64,000 nucleotides of DNA from Pseudomonas reactans (GCF_013385825.1 NZ_JACAPG010000021.1:248001-312000), one strand, 5' to 3'. Counted from the first letter of the stretch, positions 52,244 to 60,504 are shown. A program made the numbers and translations. The notes: a model not told the origin generated them from the letters alone.

Positions 52244-52981
52244 TCAATAAGTGATCGGAATCTCAAATGTTTGAAACGCGTCATCCTGGGGATGGTAACC
52301 CAGCACCCGTGTGGTTTCGCTTAGGTCCAGGCGCTTGAAGCGGTTATTGGAAATGCCATGGGCGATCAGGTGCTTCACACCGTCAGCCTCCACCGAACAT
52401 TGCAGCAACTGCACCGCATCACGCGGGCTGAGCCAGGCGCTGAGGTCGCGGGCGTTGTTGAGGTCGTGGGTTTCGGGGAATTCGAAGGCGCCGATGCGCA
52501 GGGCAATGGTCGACAACGGGGTTTTCGCGGCGTAGTAGCCACACAGCGCCTCGCCGTAGCATTTGCTCACGCCGTACAGGTTGGCGGGCATGACCGGCAT
52601 GCCGGGCGTGATCTGGCGGTCCACCGGGTAGCCTTCGATGGTTTGCGCGCTGCTGGCGAAGACCAGGCGCTTGACCCCGGCGGCCACGGCGGCTTCGAAC
52701 AGGTAGGTGGTGGCGAGGATGTTATTGGGCAGCAACTCATCGAACGACGCGCTGGCGTGGGGAATGCCCGACAAATGCACGATCACGTCGATACCGTCGA
52801 GCAAGGCCGCCAGGCTGGATTTGTCGCTGAGGTCGGCGTGCACGAAGCGGTGTTCGCCCAAGTCGAAATCCGGCGCGATGCGGTCGGTGAGGGTAAAGCG
52901 GTAACGGTCTTTCGAGGCGTCGAAAAATGTCTTGCCGATTCTGCCGCAGGCGCCGGTGAGCAGTACGTTGAGTCCTTTCAC
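52244..52981 (-). CDS. NAD-dependent epimerase/dehydratase, uronate dehydrogenase-like
   Basis: 245-residue SDR. The nucleotide motif TGACGRIGK lies at residues 9-17, then DLSDKSSL, VIVHLSGIP, FASSAQTIEGYP and the catalytic YGVSK. The layout resembles bacterial uronate dehydrogenase, which oxidises uronates to lactones. The start codon is GTG with AAGGA upstream. It lies between a GST gene and the MFS gene on the same strand. Confidence 0.75.
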   Translation of the reverse strand: MKGLNVLLTGACGRIGKTFFDASKDRYRFTLTDRIAPDFDLGEHRFVHADLSDKSSLAALLDGIDVIVHLSGIPHASASFDELLPNNILATTYLFEAAVAAGVKRLVFASSAQTIEGYPVDRQITPGMPVMPANLYGVSKCYGEALCGYYAAKTPLSTIALRIGAFEFPETHDLNNARDLSAWLSPRDAVQLLQCSVEADGVKHLIAHGISNNRFKRLDLSETTRVLGYHPQDDAFQTFEIPITY

Positions 52982-52996
52982 GGTGCAGTCCTTGTC

Positions 52997-53629
52997 TTAG
53001 TTATGGCCGTCGAGGGCAAAGGTTTTAAAGCCAGGGCGCTGGCTGAGGCGCTGGTAATACGCCTCCACCGCAAGGTAGGGCGGATGCTCCAGCGGGGCGT
53101 TGCGCCAGCGGTGTACCGAGAGGCCGACGAGGATGTCGGCCAAGGTGAACTCATCGCCGGTGACGTAGGCGCCGGTCTTGAGCAACTGTTGTTCCAACAG
53201 GCCCATCTTGTCGTTCCAGGCCTGCACGCCAGCCTGGATGCGCTGCGGGTCCTGGTAGTCCGGGTTCTGGCGCACCAGCGCATGGAAAGCGTAGCCCCAG
53301 GACGGGTTGAGTTCGGTGGCCTGCCAGTCCATCCATTGTTCCACCCTGGCCCGTGGCGCGGGTTCGGCGGGGAGCAGGTCGTGGCGTTGGTAGAGGCTGA
53401 CCAGGTAACGGCAGATGGTGTTGGATTCCCACAACACGCCGTGGTCATCGATGAGCACCGGCACCTGGGCGTTAGGGTTCAGGGCGAGGAATTCCGGGGA
53501 TTGGGTGGGGGTGTAGCCGATACCCCAGTCTTCGCGCTGGTAGTCGATGCCGAGTTCCTGGCAGGTCCAGAGCACTTTGCGCACGTTGATGGAGGACGTG
53601 CGACCCAAGATTTTCAGTGAGTGTCCCAT
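52997..53629 (-). CDS. Glutathione S-transferase
   Basis: 210-residue GST: N-terminal domain with SSINVRKVLWTCQELGIDYQRE and the glutathione-binding NAQVPVLIDDHGVLWESNTI; helical C-terminal domain with GDEFTLADILVGLSVHRW. The start at 53629 has AGGA upstream at 6 nt. It is 15 bp upstream of the uronate-dehydrogenase-like gene, so the three genes GST-SDR-MFS form one likely operon. Substrate unknown. Confidence 0.88.
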   Translation of the reverse strand: MGHSLKILGRTSSINVRKVLWTCQELGIDYQREDWGIGYTPTQSPEFLALNPNAQVPVLIDDHGVLWESNTICRYLVSLYQRHDLLPAEPAPRARVEQWMDWQATELNPSWGYAFHALVRQNPDYQDPQRIQAGVQAWNDKMGLLEQQLLKTGAYVTGDEFTLADILVGLSVHRWRNAPLEHPPYLAVEAYYQRLSQRPGFKTFALDGHN

Positions 53630-53669
53630 GGTGCTTTCCTTGCGGTGGAGAGCAACCAATCTAGCAGGG

Positions 53670-54698
53670 TCAGGTGCTCTCCCGCACCTGCAACTCAAAC
53701 CCCATGTCCACCACCGGCTTGGCGATCTTGTTGCCCGCCATGATCGTCAATAGGTGCTCCGCCGCCCGCCGCCCAATCGCTTCTCGCGGAGTGCTGATGC
53801 TGCTCAGGCGCGGCACCATGAAAGACGAGGCAGGCAGGTCGTTGAAACCCAGCACGGCCACGCGCTCCGGCACCTTGATGCCATGGCGCATGGCTTCCAG
53901 CAAGGCGCCCTGGGCCAAGTCATCGTTGCCGAAGAAGATGGCATCCACGTCGGGATGGGCGGCCAGCAGTTGCAGGAAGAGTTCGCCGCCCAGGCCGACT
54001 GAGGAGGGGCGCGGCGTCAGCAGTTCCAGTGCCGGATCGTACAGGCCAGCCTGTTGCAGCGCACGACGGAAACCTTCGCCGCGCAGCAACGTGCGTTGGT
54101 CCAGTTGCGCGCCGATGTACGCAAGGCGTTTGTACCCGCGGGACAACAGATGCGCCGCCGCCGTTTCGCCCGCGCTCAGTTGCGAGAAACCCACGCAGTT
54201 CACCCCGGCGTTCGGGTCCAAATCCATCATGTAGACGCAGGGCACATTGCTGGCCTCGACCATCCGTCGGGCGCTTTCGGTGCGATCAAACCCGGTCAGC
54301 AGTAAACCCCGTGGCTGGTAGGCCATGTAGTTGCGCAGCAGGTTTTCTTCTTCATCGCGGGAATAATGGAAGTTGCCGATCAGCACTTCGAAGCCCTTGG
54401 GCCGCAGCACCTGATGGATGGCTTCGAGGGTTTCGATAAACAGCAGGTTGGACAGCGACGGCACCAACACCACCACCGAATGGCTCTGGGCTGAGGCCAG
54501 GGCGCGGGCGGCGGGGTTGACCACGTAGTTGAGTTCGGCGGCGGCCTGCTGCACTTTTTCCACCAGTTCGGTGGCCACGGTGCTGATACCGCGCAGGGCG
54601 CGGGAGGCGGTAATCGGGCTGACGCCGGCCAGGCGGGCGACTTCGTTAAGGGTCGGGCGACCCGTGGTGCGCAATTTTTTATCGTTCTTGGAGGTCAT
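53670..54698 (-). CDS. gntR: LacI-family gluconate repressor GntR
   Basis: 342-residue repressor: HTH near residues 15-35 (LNEVARLAGVSPITASRALRG), hinge, then a periplasmic-binding-like effector domain. It is divergent from gntK, with gntP following, the arrangement of the Pseudomonas gluconate genes; there GntR is released by gluconate or 6-phosphogluconate. The start at 54698 is ATG without a strong ribosome-binding site. Two operator-like palindromes lie in the 216-bp gap to gntK. Confidence 0.9.
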   Translation of the reverse strand: MTSKNDKKLRTTGRPTLNEVARLAGVSPITASRALRGISTVATELVEKVQQAAAELNYVVNPAARALASAQSHSVVVLVPSLSNLLFIETLEAIHQVLRPKGFEVLIGNFHYSRDEEENLLRNYMAYQPRGLLLTGFDRTESARRMVEASNVPCVYMMDLDPNAGVNCVGFSQLSAGETAAAHLLSRGYKRLAYIGAQLDQRTLLRGEGFRRALQQAGLYDPALELLTPRPSSVGLGGELFLQLLAAHPDVDAIFFGNDDLAQGALLEAMRHGIKVPERVAVLGFNDLPASSFMVPRLSSISTPREAIGRRAAEHLLTIMAGNKIAKPVVDMGFELQVREST

Positions 54699-54732
54699 CA
54701 GGCGGCTTGCCAAACAAAAATCGAGGCACTAA

Positions 54733-54744
54733 GGTAGCGCTGTC
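54733..54744. promoter_or_regulatory. GntR operator-like site 1
   Basis: GGTAGCGCTGTC, a near-palindrome with the core TAGCGCT, 35 bp before gntR. Likely autoregulatory. Confidence 0.55.
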
Positions 54745-54884
54745 TCCAAAAGGCTGCAAATTCTTGAACAAAGGGTTGCCTGATCCTGTTCAAAGCGTTG
54801 GAGCGGATGCACGCGTCACTCCATAAAAAAAGACAAGACGGCGCGGGAAAAGCCTGTTTTTGCACTAGCCTTACAGCGTGCAAA

Positions 54885-54896
54885 GGTAGCGCTATC
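54885..54896. promoter_or_regulatory. GntR operator-like site 2
   Basis: GGTAGCGCTATC, core TAGCGCTA, 19 bp before the gntK start codon and so in its promoter/leader. Confidence 0.6.
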
Positions 54897-54914
54897 TGCG
54901 TCCTGAGGTGTTTC

Positions 54915-55448
54915 ATGAGTCAACCTGTTACCGCCCTGGTCATCATGGGTGTTTCCGGCTGTGGCAAGTCCAGCGTCAGCGAGGCCCTGTGCCGCCTGAA
55001 CGGCGCTACCGCCATTGAAGGCGACAGCTTTCACCCTGCCGCCAACATCGAAAAGATGAGCGCCGGCCACCCCCTCAACGACGACGACCGCGCCGGCTGG
55101 CTCGACATCCTCTGCGATGAACTGCGCCGTTCGCTCAAAGCGGGCGAGCATCCCGTGCTCACCTGTTCCGCCCTGAAAAAGAAATACCGCGACCACCTGC
55201 GCGAAGCCGCGCCGGGCCTGGGGTTTGTCTTTTTGGAGCTGACCCGCGCCGTGGCCGCCGACCGCGTATCCCATCGCCCTGGGCATTTCATGCCAGCCAG
55301 CCTCATCGACAGTCAGTTTGCCACCCTTGAATCGCCCAAAGGCGAACCGCTGACCCTGGCTCTGAACGCCAGCGAAGACAGCATCGAGGAACTGGCCGAG
55401 CAGACCAACGCCTGGTGGCTGCAACACGGCTTTGAACCTACTCATTAA
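54915..55448 (+). CDS. gntK: Gluconokinase GntK
   Basis: 177-residue kinase making 6-phosphogluconate from gluconate and ATP. The P-loop MGVSGCGKSS is at residues 11-20; ALKKKYRDHLR and HFMPASLIDSQFATLE are the other family motifs. The start at 54915 has GAGG upstream. Together with GntP it feeds the Entner-Doudoroff enzymes encoded at 21.4-24.2 kb. A GntR-like operator precedes it. Confidence 0.94.
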   Translation: MSQPVTALVIMGVSGCGKSSVSEALCRLNGATAIEGDSFHPAANIEKMSAGHPLNDDDRAGWLDILCDELRRSLKAGEHPVLTCSALKKKYRDHLREAAPGLGFVFLELTRAVAADRVSHRPGHFMPASLIDSQFATLESPKGEPLTLALNASEDSIEELAEQTNAWWLQHGFEPTH

Positions 55449-55463
55449 TTTTTTGCCGGAAAA

Positions 55464-55475
55464 GATAGCGCTATC
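55464..55475. promoter_or_regulatory. GntR operator-like site 3 (gntP)
   Basis: GATAGCGCTATC, a perfect 12-bp palindrome in the 84-bp gntK-gntP gap. The third of three sites with the same core. Confidence 0.65.
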
Positions 55476-55502
55476 CCCGGCAGGAAATTCAACACCCGCT
55501 TT

Positions 55503-55517
55503 AATAACAACAACAAA
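55503..55517 (+). promoter_or_regulatory. AAN-repeat (CA motif) before gntP
   Basis: AATAACAACAACAAA, five AAN triplets joined to the CAGGAGAG ribosome-binding site of gntP. The strongest Hfq/Crc-type motif in the window. Confidence 0.6.
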
Positions 55518-55532
55518 CAGGAGAGACCCCCC

Positions 55533-56885
55533 ATGTTTGGCATGTCCCACGAGTCTTACCTGCTGCTTGATGCAGTGGTCACTATCATCGGGTTGATCGT
55601 TCTGATCACCAAGTTCAAGGTGCATCCGTTTATTGCACTGATCATCGCGGCCGGCTTCCTCGGCCTGACCTCGGGCATGCCCGTGGACAAGATCATCAAG
55701 GCGTTCCAGGACGGCTTCGGCGGGGTGCTCGGCTTTGTCGGCATCATCCTCGCGCTGGGCACGATGCTCGGCAAGATGATGGCCGAATCCGGCGGTGCCG
55801 ATCAGATCGCCCAGACCCTGATCCGCGCCTTCGGCAAAGAGAAGGTCCAGTGGGCCATGATGTTTGCCGCGTTCCTGGTGGGCATCCCGCTGTTCTTCGA
55901 GATCGGCTTTGTGTTGCTGATCCCGCTGGTGTTTATCGTGGCGCGGCGTACCGGCGTGTCGCTGATCAAGATCGGCATTCCGCTGCTGGCCGGCCTCTCG
56001 GCCGTACACGGCCTGGTGCCACCGCACCCAGGCCCGTTGCTGGCCATCGGCGTGTTTGGCGCGGACATCGGCAAGACCATCCTCTACGGCCTGATCGTCG
56101 CGCTGCCGACTGCCATCATCGCCGGTCCGATCTTCGGTACGTTTATCGCCAAGTACATTCCGGGCAACCCGTCCCAGGAACTGGTCGATCAACTGGCCCG
56201 CGAGTCGGAACACAAAAACCTGCCGAGCTTCAGCATCACCCTGATTACCGTGTTGTTGCCGGTGTTCCTGATGCTGCTCAAAACCTTCGCTGACATCGGT
56301 TTGCCGGACGGCCATATCGTGCGCAACTGGATGGACATGATCGGTCACCCGATCTCCGCCCTGTTGCTGGCATTGCTGCTGTCGCTGTACACCTTTGGCC
56401 ATCGCCAGGGCATTCACTCCAAACAGATCCTCAAGTTGCTCGACGCCAGCCTGGCGCCGACCGCTGCGATCATTCTGATCATCGGTGCCGGCGGTGGCTT
56501 CAAGCAGATGCTGGTGACCAGCGGCGTGGGCGACGTGATCGGCCATATGGCGGTGAACGCGCAGATCAATCCTATCCTGCTGGCGTGGCTGGTCGCGGCG
56601 GTGATTCGCGTGGCAACCGGCTCGGCCACAGTGGCGACCATCACTGGCGCGGGCATTGTGGTGCCGGTGGTGGGAATGATTCCGGGGGTTAACCGTGAGT
56701 TGCTGGTGTTGGCGACAGGGGCGGGTTCGTTGATCCTGTCTCACGTCAACGATGCGGGGTTCTGGCTGGTGAAGCAGTACTTCAACATGACCGTGGCGGA
56801 GACGTTCAAGACGTGGACAGCGATGGAGACGATTCTGTCGATTGTGGCCCTGATCTTCATCATGTTGCTGTCGTTGGTGGTCTAA
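55533..56885 (+). CDS. gntP: Gluconate:H+ symporter GntP
   Basis: 450-residue inner-membrane transporter with about 12-14 helices, GntP family: VHPFIALIIAAGFLGL, GFVGIILALGTMLGKMMAESGGADQIAQTL, HGLVPPHPGPL, and TGSATVATITGAGI. It imports gluconate for GntK. Good ribosome-binding site (AGGAGAG). Own operator and CA motif upstream. A REPIN separates its end from alaC. Confidence 0.94.
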   Translation: MFGMSHESYLLLDAVVTIIGLIVLITKFKVHPFIALIIAAGFLGLTSGMPVDKIIKAFQDGFGGVLGFVGIILALGTMLGKMMAESGGADQIAQTLIRAFGKEKVQWAMMFAAFLVGIPLFFEIGFVLLIPLVFIVARRTGVSLIKIGIPLLAGLSAVHGLVPPHPGPLLAIGVFGADIGKTILYGLIVALPTAIIAGPIFGTFIAKYIPGNPSQELVDQLARESEHKNLPSFSITLITVLLPVFLMLLKTFADIGLPDGHIVRNWMDMIGHPISALLLALLLSLYTFGHRQGIHSKQILKLLDASLAPTAAIILIIGAGGGFKQMLVTSGVGDVIGHMAVNAQINPILLAWLVAAVIRVATGSATVATITGAGIVVPVVGMIPGVNRELLVLATGAGSLILSHVNDAGFWLVKQYFNMTVAETFKTWTAMETILSIVALIFIMLLSLVV

Positions 56886-56901
56886 AGCTACATATACCCT
56901 A

Positions 56902-56966
56902 GTAGGAGCCGGCTTACCGGCGATGGCTTCCTTGAGATCGCCATCGCCGGCAAGCCGGCTCCTACA
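56902..56966. repeat. REPIN, family B (short)
   Basis: GTAGGAGCCGGCTTACCGGC with an inverse copy ending GCCGGCTCCTACA; only about 24 bp separate the arms. Between convergent gntP and alaC. Confidence 0.88.
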
Positions 56967-56978
56967 TTTGGATTTGGC

Positions 56979-58190
56979 TCAGGCTTTAGTAACCAGCCCA
57001 TCCGCCCGGAACATCCCGCGAATCCCTCGCACCGCCTGGCGGATCCGGTCCTGGTTCTCGATCAGCGCAAAGCGCACATGGTCATCGCCATACTCGCCAA
57101 AACCGATCCCCGGCGACACACACACCTTCGCCTCAAGCAGCAACTTCTTGGCAAACTCCAGCGAACCCATGGCCGCATATTGCTCGGGAATCTTCGCCCA
57201 GACGTACATCGATGCCTTCGGGTTCTCGACCATCCAGCCCAGCTCATGCAGGCCCTTGACCAGCACGTTGCGGCGCTGGCGGTACTGTTCGGCGATGTCT
57301 TTCACGCACTGCTGGTCGCCTTCCAGTGCAGCAATGGCGGCGACTTGCAGCGGCGTAAAGGTGCCGTAGTCGTGGTAGCTCTTGATGCGTGCCAGGGCGT
57401 TGACGAGTTCCGGGTTGCCCACCATGAAACCGATGCGCCAGCCAGCCATGTTGTAGCTCTTGGACAGGGTGAAAAACTCCACCGCAATGTCCTTGGCGCC
57501 CGGCACTTGCATGATTGACGGGGCTTTCCAGCCGTCGTAGACGATGTCGGCGTAGGCCAGGTCGTGGATCACCAGCACGTCGTACTGCTTGGCCAGCGCG
57601 ATCACACGTTCGAAGAAGTCCAGTTCCACGCACTGCGCGGTCGGGTTGGACGGAAAGCCCAGGATCATCATCTTCGGCTTGGGGATCGAGCCGCGAATCG
57701 CCCGTTCCAGCTCGGCGAAGAAGTCCACGCCAGGCACCAGCGGCACCGAACGCACCTGGGCGCCGGCGATCACCGCACCGTAGATGTGAATCGGGTAGCT
57801 CGGGTTGGGCACCAGCACGGTGTCGCCCTGGTCCAGGGTGGCCAGCATCAAGTGCGCCAGGCCTTCCTTGGAACCGATGGTCACGATGGCTTCCGACTCG
57901 GGGTCGATATCCACTTCATAACGGTCCTTGTACCAGCGCGAAATCGCCCGGCGCAGACGCGGAATGCCTTTGGAGGTGGAGTAACCGTGGGTGTCTTCAC
58001 GCTGGGCGACTTGCACGAGTTTTTCGACAATGTGCGGCGGCGTGGCGCCGTCAGGGTTGCCCATGCTCAAGTCGATGATGTCTTCGCCGCGCCGACGCGC
58101 AGCCATCTTCAGCTCGGCCGTGATATTGAAAACGTAAGGGGGGAGTCGATCTATGCGCGCAAAGCGGCGCGGCGAACCTTGGTCTGCCAT
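56979..58190 (-). CDS. alaC: Alanine transaminase AlaC
   Basis: 403-residue class I/II PLP aminotransferase. The PLP lysine is in FTLSKSYNMAGWRIGF, and IDLSMGNPDGATPPHI, GFPSNPTAQ and HDLAYADI are family motifs. It transfers amino groups between alanine and 2-oxoglutarate. The start at 58190 has GAGG upstream; longer in-frame starts add a leader not seen in the family. Convergent with gntP. Confidence 0.88.
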   Translation of the reverse strand: MADQGSPRRFARIDRLPPYVFNITAELKMAARRRGEDIIDLSMGNPDGATPPHIVEKLVQVAQREDTHGYSTSKGIPRLRRAISRWYKDRYEVDIDPESEAIVTIGSKEGLAHLMLATLDQGDTVLVPNPSYPIHIYGAVIAGAQVRSVPLVPGVDFFAELERAIRGSIPKPKMMILGFPSNPTAQCVELDFFERVIALAKQYDVLVIHDLAYADIVYDGWKAPSIMQVPGAKDIAVEFFTLSKSYNMAGWRIGFMVGNPELVNALARIKSYHDYGTFTPLQVAAIAALEGDQQCVKDIAEQYRQRRNVLVKGLHELGWMVENPKASMYVWAKIPEQYAAMGSLEFAKKLLLEAKVCVSPGIGFGEYGDDHVRFALIENQDRIRQAVRGIRGMFRADGLVTKA

Positions 58191-58385
58191 TGTTGCCTCG
58201 AAGTACGTAAGCGCCCGGAACCGTCCGAGCGACGTCGGCCACTGCGGTGGCCTGCGGGGCAGACAATACGGTCGATGATGGCCGGTTGTCCAGATGCCTA
58301 GGAAAATTTTCTGCATGGAGTCCAGTGCGGATATGCCCCTATACTCGATGCGGGTTTGTTCCCTCATAAGAAGGAGACTGTTCGT

Positions 58386-58868
58386 ATGGATCAGCAGACA
58401 AAACAACCGTTAGAGCCACGCATGGAAGCCGGTAAGGCCCTGGTGATCGCCGGGGTGCAAGGGCGTTATTCGAAGGCCACCGTGGGCGATATCCCTAAAC
58501 TGTGGGAGTTGTTCGACACCTGCATCAAGGACATCAAGAAGCGTGTGGGCGGTGTGACGTATGGCGTTTGCCATAACCCCAAGCATGGCGAATTCGACTA
58601 CATGGCCGGTGTGGAAGTCCCGACCAAAGCCGATGTGCCAGGCAACTTCGAATGCATCGAAATCCCACCGCTCAACTACGCCGTGTTCCCGCATTACGGG
58701 CCGGTGCAGGCGCTTGAGCAAACCTACGAGCGCATCATGTTCGAATGGCTGCCGCATTCGGGCTACAAGGTGATGGGCGCGGATTTCGAGCGCTACAGCG
58801 CGGATTTCGATGCGCGCAAGGGCACCGGGACGGTGGAGATCTGGTTGCCGGTGGGCGAAAGAGGCTGA
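58386..58868 (+). CDS. GyrI-like / AraC effector-binding domain protein
   Basis: 160-residue stand-alone ligand-binding domain of the GyrI/AraC-C type: the pattern KLWELFDTCIKDI, YGVCHNP, YMAGVEVP, YAVFPHYGPVQALEQTYERIMFEWLPHSGY and a C-terminal VEIWLPV. It lacks a DNA-binding part. Such domains bind small hydrophobic molecules. AAGGAG precedes the start at 58386. Convergent with the PPOX gene. Confidence 0.85.
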   Translation: MDQQTKQPLEPRMEAGKALVIAGVQGRYSKATVGDIPKLWELFDTCIKDIKKRVGGVTYGVCHNPKHGEFDYMAGVEVPTKADVPGNFECIEIPPLNYAVFPHYGPVQALEQTYERIMFEWLPHSGYKVMGADFERYSADFDARKGTGTVEIWLPVGERG

Positions 58869-58878
58869 CGACCCTCAA

Positions 58879-58900
58879 AGGAGCCGGCAAGCCGGCTCCT
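58879..58900. repeat. Collapsed REP hairpin, family B
   Basis: AGGAGCCGGC and GCCGGCTCCT separated only by AA, as if two facing REP arms fused after loss of the spacer. It lies in the gap between convergent genes and may act as a terminator-like hairpin. Confidence 0.7.
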
Positions 58901-58909
58901 ACCGATGTA

Positions 58910-59515
58910 TCAGTACAACGTGCTTCTGACCCGCTCCGGCATCTCCCGGTCATAGGCCTCGGCGTCAAACTGCCCATCATTGAGCCGTTTGTGAAACGCG
59001 CCGGCCGACGGTAATTCCGAGCGGTCCAGATGCTTCTCGGGGTTCCAGCAGTCCGAGCGCACAAACGCCTTGGAACAATGGAAATACGCGGCCTCCACCT
59101 GCACCAGAATCACCGACCGCGCCGGCTTGCCATTCACCGCAAAACTCTCCAGCAGTTCAGGTTCGATTGAAATCTGCGCCCGGCCGTTAACGCGCAAGGT
59201 TTCACCAATCCCCGGAATGATGAATAGCAAAGCAATGCGCGAGTCCTGTACCAGATTGCGCAAAGTATCCAAGCGGTTGTTCCCCGGCCGATCCGGAATC
59301 GCCAGGGTGCGCTCATCCAGAATCCGCACGAACCCCGGCACATCCCCGCGTGGCGAACCGTCGATGCCGTCCGGCCCGGACGAACTCACCACCACCAGTG
59401 GTGAAGCCCGCACCATCGACTGGTAGTCCTCATTGAGAAACGGGATTTCCTTGCGTACCGCGCGCTCGTGGGGGAGGCCGTAGAGCGCTTCGAGTTGTTC
59501 GAGGGTTGTCAGCAT
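58910..59515 (-). CDS. Pyridoxamine 5'-phosphate oxidase-family protein (PPOX class)
   Basis: 201-residue split-barrel flavin-binding-fold protein. PLVVVSSSGPDGIDGSPRGDVPGFV and LAIPDRPGNNRLDTLRNLVQDSRIALLFIIPG match the FMN-dependent PPOX subgroup. Probably a flavin- or F420-linked oxidoreductase of unknown substrate. The start at 59515 has GGAG upstream. The XRE gene is 26 bp upstream on the same strand and may be co-transcribed. Confidence 0.85.
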   Translation of the reverse strand: MLTTLEQLEALYGLPHERAVRKEIPFLNEDYQSMVRASPLVVVSSSGPDGIDGSPRGDVPGFVRILDERTLAIPDRPGNNRLDTLRNLVQDSRIALLFIIPGIGETLRVNGRAQISIEPELLESFAVNGKPARSVILVQVEAAYFHCSKAFVRSDCWNPEKHLDRSELPSAGAFHKRLNDGQFDAEAYDREMPERVRSTLY

Positions 59516-59541
59516 GGGATCTCCTATAAAAAGCGCAGAGC

Positions 59542-59796
59542 CTAATCTTTGAAAATGTCTGCGACTTCCTCAAGTGTTGGAAGGCGCGCTTTAACCAGTT
59601 CCATTTCACTACTCAGAGCACCCATCACACGTGCATATGCGCCCATTGAAACGGACATGCTGCCTTGCTCGATTTCGATGAGTTTCTGACGTGTAACGCC
59701 CGCAAGCTTTGCCAGATCTGATTGGTTATAGCCTTGGCTGAGACGTTTCATCCGAATTTGCTTTGCGAGTCTCTGCGTGATGAGTGAAGCATCCAT
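59542..59796 (-). CDS. XRE-family HTH repressor (HipB-like)
   Basis: 84-residue one-domain DNA-binding protein: HTH near 22-58 (SQGYNQSDLAKLAGVTRQKLIEIEQGSMSVSMGAYARVMGAL). It resembles HipB-type antitoxins, but no HipA gene is near. The start at 59796 has no Shine-Dalgarno, and an operator-like direct repeat overlaps the ATG, so the transcript may be leaderless and self-repressed. The local base composition is somewhat lower in GC than its neighbours. Confidence 0.82.
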   Translation of the reverse strand: MDASLITQRLAKQIRMKRLSQGYNQSDLAKLAGVTRQKLIEIEQGSMSVSMGAYARVMGALSSEMELVKARLPTLEEVADIFKD

Positions 59797-59843
59797 GTCA
59801 CGTAACCATTACATTATTTGTGAAATGTCATGTTTGCGTTACA
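59795..59843 (-). promoter_or_regulatory. Twin 19-bp direct repeats upstream of the XRE gene
   Basis: On the minus strand, TGTAACGCAAACATGACAT (59825-59843) and TGTAATGGTTACGTGACAT (59795-59813) agree at 14 of 19 positions and are 30 bp apart, three helical turns. The second overlaps the XRE start codon. Probable autoregulatory operators. Confidence 0.5.
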
Positions 59844-59861
59844 TTGGCGTGCCGTCAAGAT

Positions 59862-60356
59862 TCACTCCGCAAACACCCACCTCAACCTCCGCTCATACCC
59901 AATCCGCCCCTTATACGCCTCTCCACCATCCACCCACCCAGCCCCCAGATACAGCCTCATCGCCGCCACATTGTCCGCATCCACCGACAACTCCAGTCCC
60001 TTGATCTGCGGCCACGCTTGCAATGCCGCTGCGGGCAGCGCTTGCAGGCAGGCTTTGCCGAACCCACGCCCTTGCTGATGCCGATCCACCTGCAACGCAT
60101 GCAAGGTCGCGCTGTGTTCATCCGCCCAGTGGGGCAGGCAAGGCGGGCGTTTAAGCAGCAGGAAGGCCACGGGCGTTTCGTCGGCGAGCAGGGCAAAGCC
60201 TTTGATGGCGTCGGGATGGGGGTTGACCAGCAGGCTGTTCAGCGCGCAGTAGATATCGCCGGAATAGGCCAGTTGCTCGGGATGCACTTGCAGGGTGTCG
60301 AGTTGCTGTTTCTGCACAAGGCTCAACGTCTCATAACGGGCGAGGCGGGTTTCCAT
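59862..60356 (-). CDS. GNAT-family acetyltransferase
   Basis: 164-residue acetyltransferase. The acetyl-CoA loop is LQVDRHQQGRGFGKACLQALP, and LSVDADNVAAMRLYLGAGW is the C-terminal motif. Substrate unknown. The chosen start at 60356 lacks a clear ribosome-binding site. It stands 65 bp upstream of the XRE gene on the same strand; its 3' end is close to the XRE promoter. Confidence 0.8.
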   Translation of the reverse strand: METRLARYETLSLVQKQQLDTLQVHPEQLAYSGDIYCALNSLLVNPHPDAIKGFALLADETPVAFLLLKRPPCLPHWADEHSATLHALQVDRHQQGRGFGKACLQALPAAALQAWPQIKGLELSVDADNVAAMRLYLGAGWVDGGEAYKGRIGYERRLRWVFAE

Positions 60357-60504
60357 CGGGGGTGTATCCGAAATCCTACAAAGATGCGTGGATTCTATCG
60401 GGTTTGTTGGGGACGAAATTATTTTTAAACGGCTGTCGATTTGCCGATGGATCATTCGACTAAGGGTGTCTTTCGTGATGTTTTCTACCCCAAGGAGTAT
60501 CGCC

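Noticed and set aside
54816..56744. 642-codon minus-strand frame across gntK and gntP
   Set aside because: Its composition (His/Gln/Asp/Arg-rich low complexity) is typical of an antisense frame in GC-rich DNA.
59542..60356. GNAT plus XRE-type repressor as a GNAT toxin-antitoxin pair
   Set aside because: The GNAT is upstream, longer than TacT-type toxins, and the antitoxin would be HipB-like rather than RHH; the order and families do not fit.
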